DNA from: G963674685 sp964591275
GTDB taxonomy: Bacteria; Lernaellota; Lernaellaia; JACKCT01
Reading direction: 5' to 3'
Length of the DNA stretch: 49,686 nucleotides
NCBI GenBank assembly: GCA_964591275.1
Contig: CAZQAE010000040.1
Coordinates: 1 to 49,686, forward strand
This document shows, piece after piece, positions 8,231 through 15,946 of this stretch. Within the stretch, counting starts at the first letter, position 1; the number at the start of each line of letters is the position of its first letter. The position numbers and the translations under genes were made by a program. The notes under the pieces were generated by a model. That model was not told the DNA's origin and did no database searches. It saw nothing but the letters and a program-made list of their open reading frames with translations.

Positions 8231-10693
8231 TCAGCCGCAGCAACCGCCGTTGTCGTCATCGTCGTCGTCGTCGCTGTCTGGTGAACCCGAATCATCATCG
8301 TCTTCCACCCCGGAATCATCATCAGACTGCGCGTCGTCATCGCCCGGTGGCGCAACCGGCATGCTGACAGCCGAGATTGTCGAAAATAATCCGGCACCGT
8401 TTATCGCCCGGCCAAATACTGCGATTATGCCGACATCTTCAGGAATTTCGGGAATGAGAAGCTCGGCGACGGATGAAACCGCCTTCCAGTCAATCAGCAT
8501 TATCGGCTCGTCGCCGTACCCAACCGCGATCTCATATCCGGCGATCCCGCTATGTTCATCCACCGAAGTCAGGGCAATTTCCACAGTGTCTCCTGAATGC
8601 GTGATCCGATGTGGATTGATGGCAATTTCCGGTTCCTCCGGCAGCGATCCGTCCATCACGACACCGCCTGAAAAACCGATGGGGAAATCCGTATCTCCGT
8701 CGCTAACCCGCACGGACGCATAAATCATTGCGCCGTCTGCGACCGGGCTGTCGAAATCGATTGTTGCCTGAAAATTTTTGCCGACGCCGCACCAGGCCGC
8801 CACGTCATCTTGCATAACATCCGTGCCGACGGCGGCTGAAAAATAATACGGCGAACCGACAAGCTCTCCGGCTTCCCATTGTACGGGCAACGTTGCATTG
8901 CTTGGATAAAAAGCGCCCGGCGCGATCACTTCCGGGCGCGGGTCCATCGCCGCTTCAACGTAGAGGTTGTCGCCGGCAGCGCCTTCAAACACGTACCCTG
9001 CAACCGGCGGGACATAATAAGAAGCGAGAGTCGGCGTGATTGTCGTCGGCCCTTCGGCAAGACCACTAATTTCAAAATAGCCGTTTGCGTTTGTTTCCAA
9101 ACTCTCCGTTTCGTTGATGAGAATCCGCGCAAAAGGAACATGAAAACCCGTCGCCGCATCCACGACTTTCCCGCGCAACACGTATTGTCCCAGCGCAAAT
9201 TCCTGCCCGGTCAGCCTTATCGAACGCGGCCACTTTTCGTAAGTATCGTAGATTGTCTGGTAGCTCGTCAGGCCAAGGATGTCGATTTCGCCAACGGCGT
9301 AAAAGGCCCCGAAGTTTGTCGTGAAAAATGGTTTGTCGGGATACGAGGCAGTAACAAGGTCCATGACGTAGCCCCACGCGTCGTCGGTCGTTCCCCCAGG
9401 ATCGACGCATACCCGCACATCGGCCAGATCCGTTGTACTGTATGCGTAGGGGTCATGCCCAAAAGAAACGGATTCAGAACCGAGAATCGGGTCGGCGCCA
9501 GGATCGACGCCGACAATATGTCGCCTGATGCGCGCGCTAACCGTCCTCGCAACTTCAGATGTCGCATAGAGTTCCACCTCGCAGCAAATCTGCGCCGGCA
9601 GGTTCATGGCATCAACTTCACTTAATGGCGCGCCCTCCCCGTCCGTCCACGCAACATCCCAAACGATGACATCAGCATCAGGATGAAATAAATCCGGCAG
9701 AAAATGAGCCAGCGATCCGATGGAAGCCGCACTCATCGTTTGTGCGCTCCATGTCGGCCACACGTCATACCAATTTTCTCCCGGTTCAAACACACGCAGG
9801 ATCGTTGGGCCAAGCTCTTTATATTGATCGGGATACAAATTCCAAAAATCGGGATCGCTGAAAGTCGGCCCTTCCAGCAGTCGCGTCAATTCCCGCTCGT
9901 TGATGAGGCTGGACTGCCGGTCCAGGATCAAACTTTGCCCGTCGAGGCCTATGCCCGCTCGCCACGCGGCCACCAAATCATGCCAGGGGTCGCCATTTTG
10001 GCTTTCGGCAAACTCGACCCAATCGCTCATCATTTGGACAACGATCAATCGCTGCTGCGCCATATCGACGTCGCCCATAGCGGTCCCACCGCAAAAATCG
10101 GTGAAACTCGTGTTATAAAAATCCAAAACCTCGTCGAGACGAGTTCCCTGAAGAAAAAAGCTCAACAGGTAGACATACTGAGATAAATCAGCAAATTCGA
10201 TTTCCAACCAGGCTTCGACCAGGAGTTCATTTTCTCCGCCAGGGTGATCATCCATGACTCCCTCGATTACGGACAGTTCGCCCCACTTCCCCAGCACCGC
10301 GAAACGCTGCGTCACGAAAAGCTGCGCCGATATGTCGCCGCAAATGTGCAAGAGATATCCAAGAGCGAAAGCCTGTTTCCAGGGAGCCTGGGCGCTTTCC
10401 TCAACTCCTTGTTCAAAGAAATAATATCCAAAAGGCTCATCGTGCGAATCACGACAAAAGCCGGGAAGTACGCGGCCAATATCTGGAAAAGTGGCGCCAA
10501 GCTTAAAATAGGGAAGAATCTCCGGGTCCGACAGCAACGCAATATCGCCCTTCGGTCCGGCAAGGGGCTGCTCTTCGAGCATCTCGATATAACGCACGGC
10601 CTCGCCGATATGCGTGGCAGGTCCGTAGGAATGCAGTGTCGTCGATGACATCAGCAGCGCGAAAATGCATAGTGTCGCCGTGCGAAGTTTCAT
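8231..10693 (-). CDS. Exported zinc-dependent phospholipase C-like protein with carboxypeptidase-regulatory-like domain and Asp-rich GGCCG tail
   Basis: A signal peptide (residues 1-22, cleavage near LHS-YGPATH) is followed by a zinc-phospholipase-C-like helical domain with SYGPATHI, LGATFPDIG, SHDEPFG and LGYLLHICGDISAQ, whose His and Asp residues fit the trinuclear zinc site. Near residue 510 a carboxypeptidase-regulatory-like beta domain follows (RGKVVDAATG, ANGYFEISGL). The last about 250 residues are beta-rich. The final 37 residues (784-820) contain 18 Asp and end GGCCG. The start has GGAGG 8 bases upstream. It is encoded 66 bases downstream of xseA on the same strand and converges with the UbiA gene with only a 2-base gap. 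Lipid hydrolysis is inferred. The tail resembles that of the M14 protein at 37279-39420. Confidence 0.75.
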   Translation of the reverse strand: MKLRTATLCIFALLMSSTTLHSYGPATHIGEAVRYIEMLEEQPLAGPKGDIALLSDPEILPYFKLGATFPDIGRVLPGFCRDSHDEPFGYYFFEQGVEESAQAPWKQAFALGYLLHICGDISAQLFVTQRFAVLGKWGELSVIEGVMDDHPGGENELLVEAWLEIEFADLSQYVYLLSFFLQGTRLDEVLDFYNTSFTDFCGGTAMGDVDMAQQRLIVVQMMSDWVEFAESQNGDPWHDLVAAWRAGIGLDGQSLILDRQSSLINERELTRLLEGPTFSDPDFWNLYPDQYKELGPTILRVFEPGENWYDVWPTWSAQTMSAASIGSLAHFLPDLFHPDADVIVWDVAWTDGEGAPLSEVDAMNLPAQICCEVELYATSEVARTVSARIRRHIVGVDPGADPILGSESVSFGHDPYAYSTTDLADVRVCVDPGGTTDDAWGYVMDLVTASYPDKPFFTTNFGAFYAVGEIDILGLTSYQTIYDTYEKWPRSIRLTGQEFALGQYVLRGKVVDAATGFHVPFARILINETESLETNANGYFEISGLAEGPTTITPTLASYYVPPVAGYVFEGAAGDNLYVEAAMDPRPEVIAPGAFYPSNATLPVQWEAGELVGSPYYFSAAVGTDVMQDDVAAWCGVGKNFQATIDFDSPVADGAMIYASVRVSDGDTDFPIGFSGGVVMDGSLPEEPEIAINPHRITHSGDTVEIALTSVDEHSGIAGYEIAVGYGDEPIMLIDWKAVSSVAELLIPEIPEDVGIIAVFGRAINGAGLFSTISAVSMPVAPPGDDDAQSDDDSGVEDDDDSGSPDSDDDDDDDNGGCCG

Positions 10694-10759
10694 TGCCAGC
10701 CTCCAAGGATTTTCGATGAGTCAATGGCTGTTTATAAATGAGTCGAACCAGACTCGCGT

Positions 10760-12097
10760 TTATTTTCCCTTTATTACACTGACGGCCAACGACCCTTCCC
10801 GCAGGATCAATTCCAGGCGTGAGTTCAGCGGGTGATCGCGAGCTCGGCGCGCCACTTTGCCTGTTTCGGCGTCTCGCGCGATGGCATAACCTCGACCCAA
10901 CACAGCCAGGGGCGACAAGTTATCGAGTTGCCGGGCAAATAACTCTAAACGTCTTCCATGTTCAGCGATCTTGCGCGTTGCGGATCCGGGAGCCCGCTGA
11001 GTCATGAGCGCCAGCGAATCATTTTTCGATTTCACAAAGCGACGGATGGAATGGATAAGGCGCTTATTATTATCACGCAAAGATTCGCGTCGTTGCTTTA
11101 ATCCCAAAAGCGGCTGCGAGCGAAACAATCTATCTCTAAGGTTCAGGAACTCCAGGTTGCGCGACGAAACCTGGCGGACGGCGCTTTGCACAAAATCGAA
11201 TCTCATTTCATCCAGGCCTTGTTGCCGTGTTTCGATGATTCGACTCACCGCCCAGGCCAGCCGCCTCGTGGACGCCAACAATTCAACATCAAGGCGTCGG
11301 TGATCAAAGGTGGCGGCCTGCGCTGCGGCGGTTGGCGTTGCAGCGCGCACATCTGCGGCAAGGTCACATAGCGTCACGTCAATTTCGTGCCCGACGCCGC
11401 TGATGGCAGGGGTATTGCAATTCACAACAGCTTCGACGACGACCGGATCATTAAAAGCCCACAGGTCCTCTGGGCTTCCCCCGCCGCGGACGATAATAAT
11501 CACATCACAAAGGCCCGATTCATCCAGGTTGTTCAAAGCCGCTACAATTTGCGGCGGTGCCTGCGCGCCCTGAACCGGGGTTGGCGAAACAATAATGTGG
11601 AGCCCAGGTTGCCTGGCCAGCAAAATTCGAAGAGCATCGTAAAGGGCCGCAGCGGAAAGACTGGTAACAATTCCGACGCATGACGGAAACTCGGGAATAT
11701 CTTGTTTGCGTTCTGAGGCAAACCAACCTTTTTGCGCCAGTTCCTTTTTTAATTTTTCAAAAGCGAGAGCCAGCGCGCCGTCGCCGACAGGCTCCATGCT
11801 ATCGACGACAAATTGCATTTCTCCACGGGGTTCATAAACGCTGATTTTTCCCCGCGCAACGATCTCCATCCCATCCATCGGTTGAAATTTCAGAAAGCGA
11901 GCATTGGTTTTAAAGATCATCGCCCGAATCTGCGCGCTGGAATCCTTGAGCGTCAAATAGATATGGCCGGACGCAGCGCGCGTCAGCCCAACGATCTCGC
12001 CCTGGACATGGACACCGCTAAAGTCGCCTTCCAGATTCCTGCGAATTGACCCGACAAGAGCTTTTACGGATAGGATGGTGGGATTCACGCGGCTCAT
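10760..12097 (-). CDS. xseA: Exodeoxyribonuclease VII large subunit
   Basis: The 445-residue protein starts with an OB-fold nucleic-acid-binding domain (GDFSGVHVQGEIVGL, GHIYLTLKD). It continues with the catalytic core VVSPTPVQGAQAPPQI, DVIIIVRGGGSPEDLWAFND and ISGVGHEIDVTLCDLAADVRAATPTAAA. It then shows a long coiled-coil stretch and the C-terminal RGYAIARD segment, all typical of XseA. With XseB it degrades single-stranded DNA from both ends into oligonucleotides that are then processed further. No xseB is visible next to it. The gene lies 13 bases downstream of the SH3b gene on the same strand. Confidence 0.95.
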   Translation of the reverse strand: MSRVNPTILSVKALVGSIRRNLEGDFSGVHVQGEIVGLTRAASGHIYLTLKDSSAQIRAMIFKTNARFLKFQPMDGMEIVARGKISVYEPRGEMQFVVDSMEPVGDGALALAFEKLKKELAQKGWFASERKQDIPEFPSCVGIVTSLSAAALYDALRILLARQPGLHIIVSPTPVQGAQAPPQIVAALNNLDESGLCDVIIIVRGGGSPEDLWAFNDPVVVEAVVNCNTPAISGVGHEIDVTLCDLAADVRAATPTAAAQAATFDHRRLDVELLASTRRLAWAVSRIIETRQQGLDEMRFDFVQSAVRQVSSRNLEFLNLRDRLFRSQPLLGLKQRRESLRDNNKRLIHSIRRFVKSKNDSLALMTQRAPGSATRKIAEHGRRLELFARQLDNLSPLAVLGRGYAIARDAETGKVARRARDHPLNSRLELILREGSLAVSVIKGK

Positions 12098-12110
12098 CGC
12101 TCATATCGCC

Positions 12111-12815
12111 TTAACGCCAGTTGGCGATGCGATAGTCAACACCCATATATTTCTTTTCGTGTTTTCCGGATAGGTTGAAGTTTTGTGGATGGCCGATCCG
12201 AAAGGAGGTGTTTGTTCTTATCAAACTGGATTTGCTGTGAACGAGATTGCTGTCGGCATCATAAAAATCCACGATGACTTTCACACTTTCAATGGGCCTG
12301 TCCGTCAAGTTCTCGATCTGCCCCACGATGGTAAAGTTATCAATCTCATCGACGAACCAATTGACGTCCGAGATGCGAACGGGCATCTCCCGCGGGATAG
12401 CCTTGCGTTTTTCTCTATCCGATTTGGTTTCAAGATCGTCCTTTTTCATCCATCCGATCAGGTTGTTGCTTTGAACCTTGAACCAATCATCCGCTTTGGT
12501 CAGCACGAAAAGACCGGCTCCTTGCGGCATGGTTTTAAGACTCTGGCCCTGCTCGCCCGGTTCAGTGTATATCGTTGCGCCCGTGGATTTCACGAACCCG
12601 ATATCGACATATGGGGTTCCTAGATCGATAGAAAAACTTTGATCGAAGAGAGAAAAAATCACCAGGCATGTTAGAAGAAGAAAGGCAAGAATTCCAAAGG
12701 AAGCAAACCAGCGCGAGGAGCGCCTGAGCATTCGGATATCCTGCTCGACCTGTTGATCAAACTCCTGTCCCTTGTCTTCGACCGCTTTCACCTCCTGGTC
12801 ATCCCGGTCTTTCAT
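12111..12815 (-). CDS. Membrane-anchored bacterial SH3 domain protein with FxLYD-like domain
   Basis: The first 33 residues are charged and cytoplasmic. One membrane helix spans about 36-58 (WFASFGILAFLLLTCLVIFS). Outside it, an SH3b domain (about 70-120: GATIYTEPGEQGQSL, AGLFVLTKADDWFKVQ, GWMKKDDL) is followed by a beta-sandwich resembling FxLYD domains (about 140-225: FTIVGQIENLTDRPIESV, VDFYDADSNLV). SH3b domains usually bind cell-wall peptides or ligands in the periplasm. The gene's ATG overlaps the stop of the upstream DxDxDG-repeat gene (ATGA), so the two small proteins are probably made together. Precise role unknown. Confidence 0.75.
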   Translation of the reverse strand: MKDRDDQEVKAVEDKGQEFDQQVEQDIRMLRRSSRWFASFGILAFLLLTCLVIFSLFDQSFSIDLGTPYVDIGFVKSTGATIYTEPGEQGQSLKTMPQGAGLFVLTKADDWFKVQSNNLIGWMKKDDLETKSDREKRKAIPREMPVRISDVNWFVDEIDNFTIVGQIENLTDRPIESVKVIVDFYDADSNLVHSKSSLIRTNTSFRIGHPQNFNLSGKHEKKYMGVDYRIANWR

Positions 12816-13261
12816 TCGAGCACTCCTCCGGAAGATCCGCCAGGGCCTTCCAATGTATTTTCACCATCGCCGGTTTTTATTTCGTGGAAGACGCCATCGC
12901 CGGTTTTATCGATTTCAACGAAATAGCGATCTTCCACCCACCGCTCACGGTATTCAAAATATCCATCGTAATCGGCGTCCTGGACAAGTTCCCAAACTTC
13001 ACCGTCCCGAAACCTGTTTATAAAATCCACCTTGCCATCATAGTCTAAATCCCACTCCGATTGAAGCAATTTTCCATTTTTCCAATGCTCCCAATAATCC
13101 GCGTGCCCATCCCGGTTGCCGTCCAGCGTGATCGTGCGGTTGTTGAGTAAAAGAAAAACTTGAAAAACCCATTGCGTTCCGATCAAAAGTGAAAAAATGA
13201 CGTACAGGGCCACGAAAAGCCCGATAGAATAAATAATGCGACGTTTTTGATAGGATTTCAC
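12812..13261 (-). CDS. Membrane-anchored protein with four DxDxDG (EF-hand/dockerin-like) loops
   Basis: A short basic N-terminus precedes one membrane helix (about residues 10-38). The outer part has four calcium-loop-like motifs about 24 residues apart: DGNRDGH at 47-53, DLDYDGK at 71-77, DADYDGY at 95-101 and DKTGDGV at 118-124. Each is followed by an aromatic-rich strand (YWEHW, FINRF, FEYRERW). This looks like a beta-hairpin repeat with bound Ca2+ rather than a paired helix EF-hand. The start is GTG at 13261 with no strong Shine-Dalgarno. Its stop overlaps the next gene. I recognise the motif but not a named family. Confidence 0.7.
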   Translation of the reverse strand: MKSYQKRRIIYSIGLFVALYVIFSLLIGTQWVFQVFLLLNNRTITLDGNRDGHADYWEHWKNGKLLQSEWDLDYDGKVDFINRFRDGEVWELVQDADYDGYFEYRERWVEDRYFVEIDKTGDGVFHEIKTGDGENTLEGPGGSSGGVLE

Positions 13262-13500
13262 GGAATTTGTGTTTTGAGCGCCGGTTTAGTTCCCACAATT
13301 TCAAGCCCTCAATATATTTCGAAGTTAGCATATGCGTGTGGTTCGCGCAATGTCGGCGGCACTGGATTTTTGCGCTGCGGCAGCCTTTTATTGTTTTCCT
13401 CTTCCAATTTCAGAAATTTTATTAGCAGACTTGTAAATTGGGCCTATTTCCCCATATCCTGCACACGTCCTTGATGGCAAAAAAAGGCAGGTTGTGAACC
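13262..13500. other. Divergent intergenic region between the DxDxDG gene and engB
   Basis: About 240 bases separate divergently oriented genes, so promoters for both directions should lie here. The region is A+T-rich toward engB (around 13395-13460), but I could not place a convincing -35/-10 pair. No hairpin, repeat or small gene stands out. Confidence 0.5.
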
Positions 13501-14085
13501 ATGAAAATCAAATCCGCCCGATTTATTCTCAGCGCCGCGAAAATGAGCGATTGCCCGGAGGACCAGATTCCGGAAATCGCCTTTTGCGGTCGATCCAACG
13601 TGGGGAAATCGACCCTTATCAACGCGCTGACGAACCACCGCAAACTGGCCAAAATCAGTAAAACGCCTGGCAAAACACGTTTGATTAATTTTTTCCTGAT
13701 AAACGACGTTTTCAGATTTATCGACCTTCCGGGTTTCGGTTACGCAAAAGTGCCCCAATCCGTAAAGGCTTCCTGGCGGAAATTGGTCGAAGATTATCTT
13801 GCAAATCGCAAAAATTTGAAGGCCGTAGTCGTCCTGGTCGATTCCAGGCGCGGTCTTCTTGAAGAAGAAACGCAACTTATGGAATACTGCCTTTACTACA
13901 ACATCCCGATTGAACTGACCTTCACAAAAATTGACAAACTCAAATCCAACGAGAACAGACAATTGAAAATAAATTGCGCCGAAAGCTTCAAAGGCTCTGA
14001 AACGCATTGCTCATTTGTATCGGCATTGAAAAACGTGGGGCTGCAAGAATTGCGACTGCGTCTCGACAAGCAGATTCGCTCATAA
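13501..14085 (+). CDS. engB: Ribosome biogenesis GTP-binding protein YihA/YsxC (EngB)
   Basis: The 194-residue GTPase shows G1 GRSNVGKSTLINAL, G3 DLPGFGYAKV, G4 TKIDKL and G5 near VSALKN, with the short N-terminal strand AKFxxS-like (IKSARFILSAAK) typical of EngB. It assists assembly of the large ribosomal subunit in the cytoplasm. Length is normal for the family. ATG 13501 follows a modest GGCAGG about 9 bases upstream. It is followed 58 bases later by a membrane-anchored unknown. Confidence 0.95.
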   Translation: MKIKSARFILSAAKMSDCPEDQIPEIAFCGRSNVGKSTLINALTNHRKLAKISKTPGKTRLINFFLINDVFRFIDLPGFGYAKVPQSVKASWRKLVEDYLANRKNLKAVVVLVDSRRGLLEEETQLMEYCLYYNIPIELTFTKIDKLKSNENRQLKINCAESFKGSETHCSFVSALKNVGLQELRLRLDKQIRS

Positions 14086-14143
14086 TTATTGACAAATGAG
14101 CCAACTCTTGTTTTGTTCCTCAAAGCACAACTAAGGGGAGTTG

Positions 14144-15049
14144 GTGAAAAAATTCGCTCTCATATTAATTGTTTTGACCCTTCTCATCTTTGGAGGCGGT
14201 TACGCCTACTTGCGCTATTTTATCGTCGGCCCCTTCCACGAGCAAGCCGTTAACGGCGAACTGCCCGGCGTCTCCGATCTGACGATCAACAACAACATAG
14301 GACTTATACGCGTCGTCACAAGCCGACAAAAAGCCATCCAATATCAGGCGACGAAATTTATACGCATCAGTCCGGCGCAGTCCGTGACCTCCGCTCTCGA
14401 TTCCATAAAATTAACAACGAGCCAGATGGATTCCGCAGCCGTGATCGACATTGAATACAAAAAATTCCAGGCAAATTTACGCAAAACGGACATCGAGCTG
14501 GAGACGCCAAGCGACACAAACCTGAAACTCAATTCCCAACACGCAAACATTTGGGTGGAAGAAGCAGCGGGCTCAATCGATATCCAATCCGAAACGCCTC
14601 CCAATATCACGGCCATCAACAATACCGGCGCACTCAACATTAAAACGCGAGAATCCCAAACGCATATAGATATCCCCGCAACAGCCGCATCAACCGTCGT
14701 CCAGCAGGATAGCGGTCTTTTGCACATTGTTGTGGCCGGCGAAAAATCGCCGATTCTGGCAGTCCGCATGGTCAGCGGAAATATGACATTAACACTGGAT
14801 CCGCTGGCAAAACCAACTATTAAAGTCGTTACCGACGGAACGGTTTTCGATACGACGGTATCCAACAAAAAGGGACCGACTCTCGGCCTGGGAAAAGCCA
14901 TTTATTTTGGCGATGCCGAGGAGCAACCGGATATCACCTTGCTATTGGGAAACGCCGACCTGACGATTGGACTAGGCAACCCCGTCGCATTACGGACTCG
15001 GTCCGACGAAACGCCGTCCCCGGACGAAAAAACTTCCAGCCAACCTTGA
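14144..15049 (+). CDS. Membrane-anchored protein of unknown function, beta-rich
   Basis: The N-terminus has one hydrophobic segment (about residues 4-22, FALILIVLTLLIFGGGYAYL) that acts as a signal anchor or signal peptide. The rest is rich in beta-prone Thr, Ser, Asn and Ile with recurring short strands (LKLNSQHANIWVEE, GALNIKTRES, GLLHIVVAG, GNMTLTLD). This pattern recalls DUF4097-like adhesin or beta-helix proteins, but I do not see a diagnostic motif. GTG at 14144 was chosen over TTG at 14141 because AAGGGGAG lies a few bases upstream. It sits between engB and the YciO/TsaC gene. Location is probably periplasmic. Confidence 0.7.
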   Translation: MKKFALILIVLTLLIFGGGYAYLRYFIVGPFHEQAVNGELPGVSDLTINNNIGLIRVVTSRQKAIQYQATKFIRISPAQSVTSALDSIKLTTSQMDSAAVIDIEYKKFQANLRKTDIELETPSDTNLKLNSQHANIWVEEAAGSIDIQSETPPNITAINNTGALNIKTRESQTHIDIPATAASTVVQQDSGLLHIVVAGEKSPILAVRMVSGNMTLTLDPLAKPTIKVVTDGTVFDTTVSNKKGPTLGLGKAIYFGDAEEQPDITLLLGNADLTIGLGNPVALRTRSDETPSPDEKTSSQP

Positions 15050-15109
15050 CAAAGATGCCGAATCTGCCCCATACACTGTCGTTTCGAGGCGTAATGGAGG
15101 GCGCCGGAA

Positions 15110-15727
15110 ATGTCCAAAGCACAGGTTTTTCAAATCAACACGGAAAATCCCCAGGTGCGGCTAATCCGTCAAACCATTGATATCCTCAATAACAACGGAT
15201 TGATTGTCCATCCGACGGATTCCACCTATGCCATCGGCGTGCACATAAAAAACAAACGCGGGATTGAGAAACTGTATCAGTTGAAGAAAAAATCCCTTTT
15301 GCGCCCTCTTTCCTTTCTCTGCAAAGACCTTTCGGACATTGCTGAATTTGCCAAAGTTGGCGATACGGCGTACCGCACCATGAAGCGGCTTCTTCCCGGC
15401 CCCTACACATTTATCCTCGACGCCAAAAAAACCGCTCCTCGCGTGACGCAATACAGCCATAAGGAAATCGGCATTCGCGTTCCGAACGACGCGATCTGCC
15501 AGGCGATCATTGAGGGTTTGGGACAACCACTCATCTCAACGAGCGCCTACGTGCACGGCGGAGAAATCCTGGCCGATCCGGAAGACATCATTCAGGTTTT
15601 AGGCGGGCATGTGGATTTGATTATCGACGCTGGCAATATCTTCCCGGAACCGTCAACGATTATCAGTTTCCTGGGCCAGGAACCGGAACTGGTTCGTCAA
15701 GGCAAAGGCGAGTTTGTCATTTATTGA
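15110..15727 (+). CDS. YrdC/Sua5/YciO family, L-threonylcarbamoyladenylate synthase-like protein
   Basis: The 205-residue protein has the YrdC fold motifs: VHPTDSTYAIGV near residue 35, KLYQLKKKSLLRPLSF near 57, LLPGPYTFIL near 90, IGIRVPND near 120 and PLISTSAYVHGG near 137. The family binds ATP, threonine and bicarbonate to make threonylcarbamoyl-AMP for tRNA t6A. The KKKSLLRPLSF sequence and short length place it nearer to YciO than to canonical TsaC, and YciO's role is less certain. The start ATG is preceded by GGAGG spaced about 12 bases away. Function in t6A is a family inference. Confidence 0.85.
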   Translation: MSKAQVFQINTENPQVRLIRQTIDILNNNGLIVHPTDSTYAIGVHIKNKRGIEKLYQLKKKSLLRPLSFLCKDLSDIAEFAKVGDTAYRTMKRLLPGPYTFILDAKKTAPRVTQYSHKEIGIRVPNDAICQAIIEGLGQPLISTSAYVHGGEILADPEDIIQVLGGHVDLIIDAGNIFPEPSTIISFLGQEPELVRQGKGEFVIY

Positions 15728-15773
15728 ATCAACGAAAACGCACCAAGTCAAAGGGCTTGGAGTGAAATAATTG

Positions 15774-15825
15774 GCTCATTGCTCATATTCATTCCGCATT
15801 CCGCATTCGCAATTCCGCATTCATA
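15774..15825. repeat. Tandem heptamer repeat tract (GCTCATN and ATTCCGC units)
   Basis: The tract reads as two GCTCAT-type heptamers, a 3-base spacer, then ATTCCGC, ATTCCGC, ATTCGCA, ATTCCGC and ATTCATA in tandem, all on a 7-base period. It lies in the spacer between the YciO/TsaC-like gene and the aldehyde dehydrogenase gene. The period matches the 1293-1320 repeat although the sequence differs. The tract has no open frame of interest. Confidence 0.75.
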
Positions 15826-15868
15826 AATCCGTCCCGTCTCCTTTTAACAGCCCCTGGGTAAGGCCCCC

Positions 15869-15897
15869 TATTCAGACCAAGCTACTACTTGTATAAT
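15869..15897 (+). promoter_or_regulatory. Candidate sigma-70 promoter for the proline/glutamate oxidation genes
   Basis: A perfect -10 hexamer TATAAT (15892-15897) is preceded at a 17-base spacing by TATTCA (15869-15874), which matches the -35 consensus at three of six positions. Transcription would begin near 15904, giving a leader of about 43 bases before the aldehyde dehydrogenase start. This is a sequence match only. Confidence 0.45.
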
Positions 15898-15946
15898 CCG
15901 GCGTCGTCATCCATGTCTTGAAAACTGATCTGGAGGTAATCGCGCC

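Noticed and set aside
8250..8723. Ser-rich plus-strand frame opposite the Asp-rich tail
   Set aside because: The Ser run is just the complement of the GAC/GAT tract; the minus frame has a signal peptide and coherent domains.
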